Part shown: one piece after another, positions 1-11,925 of the stretch
Numbering within the stretch: position 1 is the stretch's first letter
Layout of the letters: each line of letters starts with the position of its first letter
NCBI GenBank assembly: GCA_038501625.1
Contig: JAZAYU010000257.1
Location: forward strand, 496,001 to 560,000
Direction: 5' to 3'
Length of the DNA stretch: 64,000 nt
Source: Corbicula japonica
Lineage: Eukaryota; Mollusca; Bivalvia; Venerida; Cyrenidae
Translations under genes and position numbers: made by a program
The notes under the pieces: model-generated
Told to the model about the DNA's origin: nothing
Databases searched by the model: none
The model's input: only the letters and a program-made list of their open reading frames with translations

Positions 1-85
1 AGACATTAGAACTTAGACAGAAATTTTCTGTAGGTCATGGCCAAATAATCAATGTTAAGGAAATTGTTTAATTAGTCAAGAATTG

Positions 86-216
86 TTAAGGGCTTGCCAC
101 ACTCCTCCCAATCCTATTCATCAATAAAAAGAAATTATCAAAATCTCAATAATGGCAAAATGCCGTTCAATGAAACTTTGCATCAATGAATGTTACTAAT
201 ATATCTTTATTTTGCA
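86..216 (+). repeat. Terminal inverted repeat / foldback arm
   Basis: It begins ttaagggcttgccacactcc. The reverse complement lies at 10682-10813 with about 85-90% identity. It is the outer part of a foldback-type family also seen at 11175-11398 and 37932-39530. The two ends may bound one 10.7-kb unit or be two independent copies. Confidence 0.65.
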
Positions 217-650
217 TACTGTAACACACGTTAGAATAGTAAAGAAAACAAACTAGACCTTAAAATTCCTAATAATTCTATTTACATAAATTCACAAAAA
301 CTAAGCGATACAAAACATAATTTTAAATTCCCACGCGAGTGCAATGTTACTGACAAGAAAATGTTGTGTACTTTGTAAAAAACTTTCAACTACTAAAAGA
401 GAAATCAGTGATTGTCATCCGTTTGCGCGACCAGGAAGCGACCAGAAAATTGAAGGTCAAACACACTTTTACTAATATCTCGTAAAGTTTACATATGCAA
501 GTCACGAGGACACAATAAATTGTTGTCAGTGTCATATTACTCATGTTAGCATTTAAAATGATGTTTTGTGTTGTTTAGTTTTTGTTAATTAATGTAAATA
601 GAAGTTGAGGAAATTTTTAGATCTTGCTATTTTTCTTTACTGTTCTAACG
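217..650 (+). mobile_element. Inner arms of a foldback element (truncated)
   Basis: Positions 217-480 continue the left arm; 'aaattgaaggtcaaacacac' matches the centre of the element at 39150-39210. Positions about 505-650 match its right arm (hallmark gttttgtgttg, then 'aatgtaaatagaagttgagg'). The outer right end is missing: at 651 the sequence snaps back into the palindrome. Confidence 0.55.
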
Positions 651-720
651 ACACGTTAGAACAGTAAAGAAAAATAGCAAGATCTAAAAATTTCCTCAAC
701 TTCTATTTACATTAATTAAC
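584..720. repeat. Perfect palindrome, 67-bp arms, 3-bp loop
   Basis: Left arm 584-650 and right arm 654-720 are exact reverse complements around 'aca'. The left arm is the end of a foldback right arm, so the right arm looks like a snap-back copy. Directly downstream (728-750) lies 'tctgcaaaataaagatac', also present at the helicase junction at 10680. Confidence 0.95.
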
Positions 721-843
721 TTTACGATCTGCAAAATAAAGATACATTAATACATAAACTTATATGGTAAAAAACAAGAAATACTCAAGTTATGTTATGT
801 TTATTTTAAAATTTATGGTAAAAAACATCGAAAAACATAATCA

Positions 844-1225
844 CTGCTACAGATGAAGTTGGATCATCTAAAGCAGCCACTGCTACCAGTGAAGTTAGAT
901 CTTCTAAAAGAGCCTCTAAATCCAGTGTAATGAAGCCATTCTTTCGCGTAAATGGCATTGCATTAGGCCATGTATTCGTCAAATATAAAAAAAAACTGCT
1001 ACTAGTGAAGTTAGATCTTCTAAAAGAGCCTCTAAATCCACTGTTAATAAGCCATTCTTTCGCGTAAATGGCATTGCATTAAGCCAAGTATTCGTCAAAT
1101 AAAAAAACTGCTACCAGTGAAGTTAGATATTCTAAAAGAGCCTCTAAATCAAGTGTAATGAAGCCGTTCTTTCGCGTAAATGGCATTGCATTAGGCCAAG
1201 TATTCGTCAAATATAAAAAGAAAGA
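844..1225 (+). repeat. Three tandem ~115-bp units with protein-like character
   Basis: Units start at about 880, 996 and 1108, preceded by a partial unit at 844. Each contains ctgctaccagtgaagttaga, 'tctaaaagagcctctaaatc' and 'attctttcgcgtaaatggc'. One frame of each unit reads SSKRASKS then PFFRVNGIAL, but unit lengths of 116 and 112 shift frame between units. A captured exon fragment is possible; I do not recognise the peptide. Confidence 0.7.
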
Positions 1226-2840
1226 GGATCATTGTATGAATTGCTATTAAATGAAAGGGTGTTACGAAACAACTTCAATGCATGTTCCATTTGATGAATA
1301 AAATCCTTTTTGGGTGGATTTAGTATGTCGTTTTTGTCACTTTATGCCATTTAAATCAGCCCGGGTTATACAGCTTTGCTCCTCAGACTGAAACTGTCGT
1401 TCTATAGATTATTTTGTTTCATCATCAGTTCTTTTTTCTCCTCCTTCTCATCAGGTTCCTACAAAGCAGAAAACACATTTTACTTAGTTGAGATAAATTG
1501 ATAAAAAAGATCATTTTCAATAACCTAAGTTAAATATTCAATGATAATTTGCTTACAGTCATTTTGATAAGTACATTGAACTGCTCACCTCACCTTTTCC
1601 CTAGTTACTAAAGTCAGCTGTAACTTTGAAAGTCACTGGTCGCTAAGAATACCTTGTTGGTATGGAATTAATGGTTGCTAAGGAAAAGCAATTGTTACAT
1701 TGAAGTCAATGGCCACTGAGGAAAATTGATGGATGCTATGGGTGTCACCTGTTGATAAGAAAAATCAATGGCTACCTTGAGTCACTTATTGGCTTTGGAA
1801 GTCATTGGTTGATATGAAAGTAAATGGTTGCAAATGAAAATAAATGGTTGCTAGGTTGCTTGGGTGACATTGACATTCCCTTTATTGCAAATCCTTTGGT
1901 TTCCATAGCAAAAACTTTAAAAAGAGAAATAATCAAAGCAAATTTCATAAAAATCAAACAACTTTTTAAAAGAAATGAATTATTTATAACTTTGAAAGAA
2001 CATTAACCAAAATATAATTCCCACAACTTTTGTTTAAATAAATTCAAATTCAACTTATGGCCTTGGATTTTGTCAATAAGACAGATGGATAAATGTACGA
2101 ACCGACAGACAGACTGACTGAAAGACGGCTAGACAGCCTGCCAGCTAGCCAGCCAGACTTTTTGAAGTTTGATCGCAAAAGTCACCCGGTCACAAATTCT
2201 GGTGAGATAAAAATAAACCTAGCACGAAAATTGACTTTATGCGAATGTAGACTTCATGTGACCGTTACTTTTATACTCGATAGAGTTACTTTAGAAACTA
2301 AATAGATCATATTGTTTGGATTTTTCATATGAATCAATGAGTTACACCTTATTGAATTCGTTATCGATGCTCACTAAATGTATCACCCCCCATGTTAAAT
2401 AATCTGACATTTTTCCGAGGTCATTAATTTGCAAATGATCCGAGTGTCTAAATACTCAAATATAATACCTTTGCATTCCTTCGTTTTCTGCAGAAACCTC
2501 TGCTTGATGATGACATAAGGTTTACTTTCGCCTTCCTTTCCCCTTTCTCTGAAGTAAAAGAAGTAATTAGGTTGAACCTCAAGTTGCTTTTCAAGTTGTC
2601 ATCTTGAAGATCTATTTTAGCCGTATTTGGCTAAATTAGTTTGAACTGGCTATAAAAACCACTTTTGAATTTCGTCCCAGCCAGTTATAGATAGATTGGT
2701 CACCCTATGCCTATGGAAATTGATTGTTTTGACTCAGCCCTTGAAGTTGTACCGATATAATAACCTGATTTTTAACTTACTAGCTACATCTCACTAATTC
2801 TTGAAAATAAATGAAAAGGGAACTTTGAATCGAACACGAC
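1226..2840. other. Stretch without recognised genes
   Basis: It holds a loosely repetitive tract at 1600-1860 (recurring 'aatggttgcta', 'gaagtcattgg') and a degenerate (GACA/CAGC)n stretch at 2095-2160. The rest is AT-rich with no supported coding exon. Confidence 0.5.
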
Positions 2841-2842
2841 AA

Positions 2843-2985
2843 ATACGAAAATATTGCAGGCTCGGTTTGATTTAGCCTGTTCATGGGCAGTAATGGAAAT
2901 GCATCTTACTGCCCATGCCGCCTAGCCCCGGGTTGAGCGCAACTCAATATTCAAACCAATAAACAGTACAATTTTGATCCGGAAC
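2843..2985 (+). repeat. Interspersed ~145-bp repeat
   Basis: It carries 'aaaatattgcaggctcggtt', 'cctgttcatgggcagtaa' and 'caataaacagtacaattttg'. A second copy lies at 31044-31200 and fragments at 52504-52553 and 52912-52985. No coding potential; family unknown. Confidence 0.7.
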
Positions 2986-3232
2986 TAAACAAAATAGAAT
3001 TTTGACAGGGGATCTAAGAATATAAATCCTGCATATCACAAATAACGCCAAAGGCAAAATTTAAAAAGCAGGAAGTATATCCTTGGGGTGATTGAACAAT
3101 ATCCGAATCTATATTGGCTGGGATATTGATACCACCCATCTATAAACTGGCCAAAACATTTAAACAAAAGCAATTTAGAAGTACTATAACATAGTACATA
3201 AGTATCGTGCTCAACGACTTTCAAAGGACGTA

Positions 3233-3297
3233 ACTGATAACAGCACTGACTGAATGTACGGGGAGACTTTTTACAGCCGCCACACGGCACAAACAAC
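3233..3297 (-). repeat. SINE body fragment
   Basis: It matches the body of the SINE at 50392-50460 (actgataacag.actgact, tgtacgggg.gacttttta). The tRNA-like heads are absent. Part of a dead copy. Confidence 0.55.
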
Positions 3298-3299
3298 GC

Positions 3300-4210
3300 T
3301 ACTGTGATATAAGAAATAAAATTAAAGAATTATAATAAGAAGTTTATCTCTTGTCCATCTTTTTGTCTGTCTTCCTTTCAATATGGCGTTTTCGCGTATA
3401 ATTTCTAAGTTCTAAGACCTAAGTTCTAAGATCTAACATCTATTTTCGAATCGTTGCCTTCTAACTTCTAACTCAAAACGGCCCTAATGGGCTTCCGTAC
3501 TTTACAGCATCGCTGGTGTGCAGAAAATACAACTCAAATTAAAATTCACTTGTTCACATTCTATTTATAGACAAACACATCGTACATTTATCTTTGTTCA
3601 CCAGTACATGTATGCATTCTAAATTTTAATAAATCAATGCTTGTATAAAATTATTTATTTGATAACGTTAAAATATGTTATTATCAAGAGAATTAGGGGC
3701 ACGAAAGAAATGACCAAAGTCTATCATTGCTGCATTGAAAACTCCCATCCTAAAATTTGAGTTTTAAGTTTAAATAAAAGACGATTGGTGTCAACTTCTT
3801 GCAATTCCACTTACTTAACGCAATACGAGATTAAGAAATATTTGCGCAAATATTACAGTATAACTGTATACTGCTCCCGAAACCGTTCTAATGTTTTCCT
3901 AAACATACCCTAAAGTCATTTTCACGGGGATAAACTCGCGTCCTAAATTTTGAACCCGTAATAGATCTAGTCGTCATAATGGCAAAACTTGTGTTACAAT
4001 TGATTAAGAAAAACACCAAAACAAAGAAAATCCTTACCGTAAATAGAAATTAAGAAATCCTTACTTTTACCTTCTTTCGTAAAATACTCTTCCCGACACT
4101 AGGGGAACTACTACGAAGGTGACGCAATTTGAACAGTGGCGTATCCATGTAAGGTCAAGCTGGGGGTGGGCAATGACTATGCATGAGCAATGTAAAAACC
4201 TAGGCTGGCT
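3300..4210. other. Stretch without recognised genes
   Basis: Contains a 'ctaagttctaagacctaagt'-type low-complexity tract at 3400-3470. Otherwise AT-rich sequence with nothing I can name. Confidence 0.4.
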
Positions 4211-7200
4211 CGCCATGAAAATAAAATAAAAGGGAAGCACGGTGCGAGTTTGCTGTTACCAATTAAGAAATGCTTTATTATTTTCCAAGCTTCAAGCGAA
4301 AAAGTTGCGTTAGTTAAAACATTAAAATCTTGATTATTCAGTAAGTCATTGGTCAAGTGCACTGCACATACAAAACGAATACAAATATTATCTATTTCGT
4401 ATTCTCATGTAAATACGCAAAGAATTCCTATCAGCGCCATATCCAACAAATCAAAGCTCAAACATTTGTTGGAAAGATATATGTATGTTTTATTATTTAA
4501 GGTTTCAGCATTTTTAAAATCATAATCCGAATTTCCGAAAAAAAATGACACAGAAAGCAAATATCTGTCATTCATAATGGAAAACCTACAAATGAAAGCC
4601 GGTGTCTGATATTGATTATGTTGACGTTGCAAATGATTGTTTATTGTTTCTGAAAATTAAAAGCATATACTCGTATCTATAGTGGCTTTCATACTTTAAA
4701 AACATGTACGCAGCTTGTATAAACTGCTCCAAATAATACTTCAACAACAGATGGAACCTGATGATAGATTACGCAAAAAATGCACATGTGCATCCGACTT
4801 TTGTTTCAATTTCAACATTGAAACTCACTTCGCTCAGTTATACGTAAACATGCAGAAATATATAAAACTGAAAGAACATTCGTAGTAATCGGTGATGAAT
4901 AAGGCAATAAAATGTTACAGTAGTAGCAATTAGGTGGTTTCCCTTTCGGACTTCAAACTTGGACAATGGATTGGTCGAAACGTGATGCAATTACATGTAT
5001 ACAGATTATAAATACATGATAGCCGCTGGCCATGGGAAAACCCATCCTGATTCAATCTTACGTCTTTGTTACATCAGATACTGCGAAAGAGAAACAGTTT
5101 CATTTTGTATGATTTGTCTGTCTTCGTCACAACAAGAGACCTTTAGGACCTCTTCTTCACTTGACGGTATGCATATTTAAGCATAGTTTTGATTTGTATG
5201 TTAAGAGTAAAATTATTCGGTGATGTTTAATGAGATATTTCATTATATTAAATTATAATAATCCTAATGTATAACTCCCAAAGAACGGGATTTCGTCAGG
5301 GTGTGAAAGTTACAATAACAGTTCTATTTTTTATGGCACGTGATATCTCAAGCAACTGTCAGCACGATGCGTTCATTGCTCTAATTTAGTTTGTTGAAAA
5401 TCGTTAACAGTTTCTTGCTATCTGAATTTTCAGGTTAAACTTTTAAAAATAAAACGTCCATCATGTCAACCTGTGACGTCATATTACATGGTCATGGTTA
5501 TAAGAAACGAAAACATGAATAAAGGCTTGTGTATATGAAGTATAATTTTAAAATATAATTATAATAACTGATAATAACTGATGAAAAGCTGTAAAACATT
5601 GTATATTGTTTAAACTGAAGGTGAAATTTAAGAATAATAAAAACACACATACAGGTGAAGAAATCAAAATTAGATCCAGTATGTTTAAAAATTGATATAC
5701 GAATTAAAAACATCAGTACTATGATTTATATAAATAAATTATTCATTATTACCAGTAAATGGTTTTGTTGCATTTGTCAGTTAATTAAAATAGATATGAT
5801 TTTTACATTTACGCTATAAAACGCGTTGGTTTCGAAATCCAGTGACTAAAATCCATCAGAATCCATGAGAAAATGTAAATTTAATAATAAATTGGTAGTG
5901 TGCTTTGTTAAGAGCATCTTTGTTTTAGAAGGATGTATAAATTAGCTGTATTGATTGTTTATTGGCTGTTCAATTTAACTACATTTACTTTTCAAGTGGT
6001 TTCTTGGTAGTACTTTAACTGCATGACGGTTTTAATGTTGTGGTCAACTTAAAAACCCGGAAGACTTTTCTTTTTTTTCTGATTTTAACATCAAATATAT
6101 TTAAAAACAGAAACAGAAGGGATGTCGAATTCATACGGTTACCGGCAAGGTTTTAGCCAAACGGAAAGGCTGCCAAAACGTGCTTACCATAACTGGGTTT
6201 TTATAAAAGTAAGCATGCCCATGGTTACAACAACTTTTTCATGCTCAACTCAAATTTAACCTTTCTATCAAATGTCTAGAACATTATTTTTTAGTTTAGA
6301 TCGTTTTATTAAAAATTAAAAGGAAGAAGATCCTCATTTTCATTGCTAAACTGGGTTGAGCATAAAAAAGTATATTTCCACTGGGTTTGATGTTTTTGGC
6401 TCAAACAAGCTTTTTTGTTGTTGTTTTTTTCCATATATTTTTATATGCTGCCGTCATGATATGTTGTTTGTCTCTGATTTTGATGTCAATAAAATTTTGA
6501 CTTGACATGATAACATCAAAATATAACATTCTATGGAGAACATTTGTTTTTGTATTTGTTTAAACCCTTTTATCCATGGCCCACGGACAACCAGTGTTGA
6601 TATCCGCGCAGTCCCATCAGGATCTAAATTTCTGGCATTTTGTTCAGAAATTACCCTTGAAGCGAACGCTGTAAATCCTTATCTGGATCTACATCGCTTC
6701 AACAAGGCATAAAAAAAAATTAAAAACGCATGGTCCGTGGAGTAAATTGTCATCCCTAGTGTATTGACTTTTCTTTTCTTCGATGTCATACAAACTGACA
6801 ACTTTTTTGATGCAATGAATTGTAATTAGTTATAACCGTATTTTTGTAACTCAGATTTGTACTTGTCATAAAATTTTAAATAGGTAACGATCCCGCTACG
6901 TTGTCAATTTAGCTACCGAGAAGTGTATGCTTGACAACCATATCCTTGAAATCATTATCTTCTACATCCGACATCCAGACTTCCTTGTGTTCACGTGTTA
7001 ATTAAATGGGTATTGTTATTTGAAAAGTTCAATGTATGGTCATTGCCTCTGATATTAATTTTCACTTCAACTTCATCCTCTACGATGAAGTCTTATTCAT
7101 CTAACGAATCATAATTTCTGATGGTAAACAGTGTGACGTATTACTTTAAAAGGATTGGCTACAGTAGAGCCGTTCACAATTTATTGGACGTTGCACGATG

Positions 7201-7378
7201 TTTTGAAGTGTGACTTCGCCGTGCACGCACGTTTTGCCACGAGTTGCTGCGAAAAAGCGTGCCGTCATTCAGTGTCGACTACGTAGCTGTTCCAACAGCC
7301 ATTCGAAAAAGCCGTAATATCACGAATTCTTCTAGTTATTTCTATATTGATGAGATTATTTATGAGTGTAAATATAAG

Positions 7379-7509
7379 GATTGAATCAATATTTGATAGT
7401 TTCCATCAAATTGTTTAAAGTACGCGTGAAACCCTTGGGGCCTCACACACTTTAAACAACCCAACTGTTTTCCATATCCAAATGGAAACCATCAACTATC
7501 GATTCAATC
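7379..7509. repeat. Small palindromic MITE-like element
   Basis: The arms gattgaatc...gatagtttccat...ttgtttaaagt and their imperfect reverse complement face each other around a short centre with acgcgtgaaaccctt. About 131 bp; absent from copy B of the duplication, which supports a separate insertion. Confidence 0.6.
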
Positions 7510-8519
7510 TTTAATTGACTTTGGAAATCCCAGTTATTCATATAAGGTGATTAATATTGGCGTAGCTGGATGAAAATGGTTTCATACGACACACTGATAA
7601 TGAATAGACAGCCCAAGTTGACAGAAGTTTATTAACAGATTATTTATTCTGGAAATGTTCGCTTTGAATTTGTAGTAAAACGTTATTTACATTTAAATTA
7701 TAACTGAGAATCCTAAATAATGGTTATCCTGTTTAAAAATAAGAGAACTGAGAGTCAAAATATCGCACAAAGCACTCGAATATGAAGCTACATCTCACAA
7801 ATGAAAAAGACAAGCGAAATAGTTTTTGTTGTGTTGATACACGTGAATATATAGTTAAGGATATTGATATTATCTACATAGGCACTGTTTCGTTTGTAGA
7901 AAAATAACGAATTATATTCCAAATTTCTACGGAAAACCATTTGCAATAACAAATATCAATATTCACATTTGGGCAATCCAAATTATATATTTTCACATTT
8001 CACAACAAACACGTTTCTTGTGGAATACCATATATGTTACCAGTGGAAATCTCAACTTAGTCAATCCAAATCAGTCAAACATAGTTGAAAAAATCACCAT
8101 AGTTACCGAATTCTTAACGACTTGACAACTTTACAACCTCTTAATTAAGATTAGGATACTGCATCTTTGTTACTTTGTCTGTCTGGATTTTATATCTTTA
8201 TACTGGTTTTAAATCATTAACACTGATATTTAAAGTTAAATATCTAACAACATTAAGAACATTTTAAAACTTTTTGAACGATTTTTAATGCATAACAATA
8301 TGAAAAAGCACGGTCGGGATTGCATTTTAACAAGGAAAAAATATTTCCTATAAATACTATCTTACAAATACGTACTTTTTCACAGTTTCAGAAAACCGAA
8401 GCAAGAAAATGTATTGCACAATAAAAGTTATTGCGTAATAGACAGTACATTGTGACAATGAACAACAGGAAACAAATGGAACCAATACATTGTCACAATT
8501 AGCCAAAAGTGTTACTTTT

Positions 8520-8985
8520 GGTGTAAGACCTGTAAATAGACTTCCCTATATAAACTATAGTAAACATGACATGTTTCAAAAGGCTGGCAATCATAGCTGG
8601 TACCATTTTAATAAGGGCTAACTTACATGCTTTTAAAGCTAATTGTTTCTACTGTCCATTTCCAGCAAGAAAAGTAGGGGTAATGTATCAATTAACAGAG
8701 ATTTGACACCTTGAAACCGGTGGTCTGTTTTTTTCACTTCTGTGTGAACTTCAAAACTGTTTTACATATGCCGTCCTAAAACCAGGGCCTTTTTTCATAT
8801 ACTGCATTTCCAAATATAAATTTGCTATCAGTGTTCAGTAAAAGCATCTCATTTACTTAACATGTTCCTTTCAGGCCATACTAGCCATTTAATGCCCCCA
8901 AAAGGCAAAAAAATTTGGACTATTTAGTGTCAGCCATTGTCTGACTAGCCCGAGTAGGAATATCCGCTGGACTATTTACAAGTAA
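8520..8985. repeat. Tandem duplication, unit 1 (466 bp)
   Basis: It starts ggtgtaagacctgtaaatag and ends ctatttacaagtaa. Nearly identical to the next unit. No reading frame is shared that looks coding. Confidence 0.9.
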
Positions 8986-9454
8986 GGTGTAAGACCTGTA
9001 AATAGACTTCCCTATATAAACTATAGTAAACATGACATGTTTCAAAAGGCTGGCAATCATAGCTGGTACCATTTTAATAAGGGCTAACTTACATGCTTTT
9101 AAAGCTTATTGTTTCTACTGTCCATTTCCAGCAAGAAAAGTAGGGGTCATGTATCAATTAACAGAGATTTGACACCTTGAAACCGGTGGTCTGTTTTTTT
9201 CACTTCTGTGTGAACTTCAAAACTGTTTTACACATGCCGTCCTAAAACCAGGGCCTTTTTTTCATATACTGCATTTCCAAACATAAATTTGCTATCAGTG
9301 TGTCAGTAAAAGCATCTCATTTACTTAACATGTTCCTTTCAGGCCATACTAGCCATTTAATGCCCCCAAAAGGCAAAAAAATTTCGACTATTTAGTGTCA
9401 GCCATTGTCTGACTAGCCCGAGTAGGAACATCCGCTGGACTATTTACAAGTAAT
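8986..9454. repeat. Tandem duplication, unit 2 (469 bp)
   Basis: Direct repeat of the preceding unit with only a handful of differences (for example tgtgtcag against tgttcag and a T-run indel). A recent local duplication within copy A. Confidence 0.9.
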
Positions 9455-9910
9455 TAGCCTTTTTTATTTTTGGGGTAATGTCTTCATTACGCAATAACTT
9501 TTTTATTATGCAATCAATTTTTATAATTTTGGTATCTAAATGACCGAAATGTATTCGGTTTTGTGAAACTGTGAACAACTTTTTATAAGAAATATATTTT
9601 CCTTGTTTAAATACAATTATCCCGACCGTGTGTTTTCGTTGTCTTAAAGTATAAAATGAAAAACTAATTTTAATGTTATTTTTTTGTACTTTAAACACGA
9701 TGTGTTAGCTATTAGATAATGAATGAACTACTTCTGATTATGATTAGGTTTTTTTTCTGTCAGCCTAACGTAAAGGAACAGATTGCGCAATCCACAAGCA
9801 TGATAAGGAACAGAGAAGTAGTTTTTGTTATATTATAATGTAAATTTGATACAACAAAACGTATTTTGAAAGGTTTTGGCTTTGTTTATACTTAAAATAA
9901 TGTATCAATT

Positions 9911-10555
9911 CTCACGTGACTTGATTTTGGCGCGTGAATGTGACCTATACGCCTTTCCAATAATTCGATGAATTTTTTCGGTTACCTCCCCTGCCCAGTC
10001 ACGTGACTGCTCTACGGGAAAAATGATTGCTCGCTGTATTAACGTAATAGGGAATATGTACCTACAACTTTCTTTTTTATCATAAAATTCTTTTTTTGAA
10101 AAATAAATTTTCTCTTTGAATTAGTAAAAGTACATTAGCGTCATGATATTTTTGAAAATAATTTATAAAACAATGTTTCTTTGACTAAAAGTGTTAATTA
10201 TTCCTCGGGTTAAACAGTAAACGAATTGAACTAACAGCCAGTGTTCTCTCCACTGCTAAAGTGAGTCTCGTTTCCGGATTAGCGTGTCTAATCAACTACT
10301 GTCATCATGTTATGATTATGTCGGCGGCGATTGATTTTTTGAAGGCGGTTATGATGGTTCTTTGTTTACATATGTTTCTGATATTGAAATAGACGGTTCT
10401 AGTGGGTTTCTGTTTTACAAGGAGAATGTGATTTCGTGTCTATAAAGTAAATAATGATTTTATAACCATTTTTGTAAGTCTTTTTCTGTTGTTCAGAATA
10501 ATTTGGTTTGAGGTGGTATTGCAGTGTGAAAATTCGTGAAAATTAAATTTTGGTG
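9911..10555. other. Stretch without recognised genes
   Basis: Non-repetitive AT-rich sequence with two CACGTG E-box-like sites (about 9914 and 10000). No supported exon. Confidence 0.35.
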
Positions 10556-10560
10556 TAACT

Positions 10561-10752
10561 GTCCACAAAGTGAAAGGTCTAACATTTTCTTCAGCTGCTG
10601 TTGATATTGAAAAAACGATATTACAAGGAGGAATGGCTTACATAGCTCTCAGTAGAGTTTCTACTTCTGAAAATCTACATCTGCAAAATAAAGATACATT
10701 AATAACATACTTTTGTGCAAAGTTTCAATTAACGGCTCTTTGCCGTTATTGA
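10561..10752 (+). pseudogene. PIF1/Helitron-type helicase, C-terminal fragment
   Basis: The frame reads VHKVKGLTFSSAAVDIEK then GGMAYIALSRVST and NLHL, the last helicase motifs (V and VI region) of PIF1-like helicases carried by Helitrons. Everything upstream of the VHK motif is missing. The frame runs directly into the terminal repeat at 10682, so the 3' end of a Helitron-like protein appears fused to, or captured by, the foldback end. Non-functional. Confidence 0.8.
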
Positions 10753-10813
10753 GATTTTGATAATTTTCTTTTTATCGATGAACGTGCTTGGGAGGAGTGT
10801 GGTAAGCCCTTAA
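10682..10813 (-). repeat. Terminal repeat, inverted partner of 86-216
   Basis: It begins tgcaaaataaagatac and ends gtggtaagcccttaa, the reverse complement of the left-end arm. It directly follows the helicase fragment. Confidence 0.65.
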
Positions 10814-11174
10814 ATAACTATATTTAGGAACAATAATATTTACACACAATAGAATAACTAACTATTAGTGTTTACTTACCTGTGGAATAATAAAATATCC
10901 ATAATAATTGAATTTCACTTAAATTTTTATTTAACAACTAAAGTTCGAATGACACTAGGTAAGAAATTCAGTCCTTTTTATTGTGGACTGATCCAGTGGA
11001 ATTAACGTACGACAGCTAGGTGAGAAGTGTCATAAATGTTAAAAGACAACGCTAAGTGGGTAACATAAAATAATAATTTTACTCATAAGAAGCCAGAACC
11101 TTAAATGCAATTAAGATTGACATATCGCAATCAAAGTAGAGTGTCAGTCAAGTTGAAGGATTTTAAATTGATTA

Positions 11175-11392
11175 ACCCTTAATGTATTGCGCCTTTCGCC
11201 ATTGCTTTGCCATAGACAAAAAAGAAAAATATAAAAATCTCTCAAACGGCACAATGCACTTCCATCAAACTTTACAAATAAATGCTCTTAGTGTATGCTT
11301 ATTTTGCATACGTTAAGAAAAGTTAGAACAATAGAGAAAAATAGTTAGACCTAACAAATCCCTAAAATTCTAAAATTCTATTTGCAATTTAC
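11175..11392 (+). repeat. Foldback arm abutting duplication copy B
   Basis: It matches the left arm of the 37932-39530 element (hallmarks gcgcctttcgccattg, 'aaaaatctctcaaacggcac', 'cgttaagaaaagttagaac'). It stops exactly where duplication copy B begins (about 11393), marking a rearrangement junction. Confidence 0.7.
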
Positions 11393-11518
11393 CATAAAAG
11401 GGAAGCACGGTGCGAGTTTGCGGTTACCAAGTAGGAAATGCTTTATTTTCCAAGCTTAAAGCGAAAAAGTTACGTTAGTTAAACCATGAAAATCTTGATT
11501 ATTCAGTAAGTCATTGGC

Positions 11519-11894
11519 TGTCGTGGATTACACGATGTTTGTTTATTACATTATTACAGAATGTAACTTGCTTATTTGCTCCATATTATTTGACGGGAAT
11601 TATTTTAGTTATTGTATTACTCCAAATCTTGGGAGTTGTGATTACTCGTTTTGGCGGGAACTAATTCAACTTAGTATTACTCCAAATCATGCAATTCATG
11701 CTTTCTAAATTGGCGGGAAAAACTGATATATAAAGAGTTTTAATGAATTTTTAGGGCTGTTTTTTTTGTTTTTGATTAAAGTATTTGGATATAAAAACAT
11801 GTAAAAAGAATAAAGTGGATATTAAAGTGTTTTCGAGTTTCTTTTCAATGCAGTAAAAGTTTAAAAAGAAAAGTTTAAAAAAAAATCTGCTACA
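11519..11894 (+). repeat. 5' LTR of the BEL/Pao element
   Basis: Starts tgtcgtggattacacg and ends atctgctaca. It contains a TATA box (TATATAAA, 11727-11734) and a polyadenylation signal (AATAAA, 11809-11814), both of which the element would use for its own transcription. Confidence 0.92.
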
Positions 11895-11903
11895 TTGACA
11901 AAT

Positions 11904-11925
11904 TGGTGGCGGAACCCGGGAGTCG
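11904..11925 (+). other. Putative primer-binding site of the BEL/Pao element
   Basis: The stretch starting tggtggcggaacccggga lies 9 bp after the LTR and begins with TGG, complementary to a tRNA CCA end. The priming tRNA is not identified. Confidence 0.5.

Larger units (their letters stand above)
4213..9910. repeat. Segmental duplication, copy A
   Basis: Blocks matching copy B (direct unless stated): 4213-5235 with 11393-11517 plus 17493-18370; 5980-6530 with 18790-19780 inverted; 6578-7080 with 19798-20250; 7520-7840 with 20275-20580; 9770-9910 with 23180-23320. Identity is about 80-88% by eye. Copy A keeps the uninterrupted target site of the BEL element at about 4347. Confidence 0.8.
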
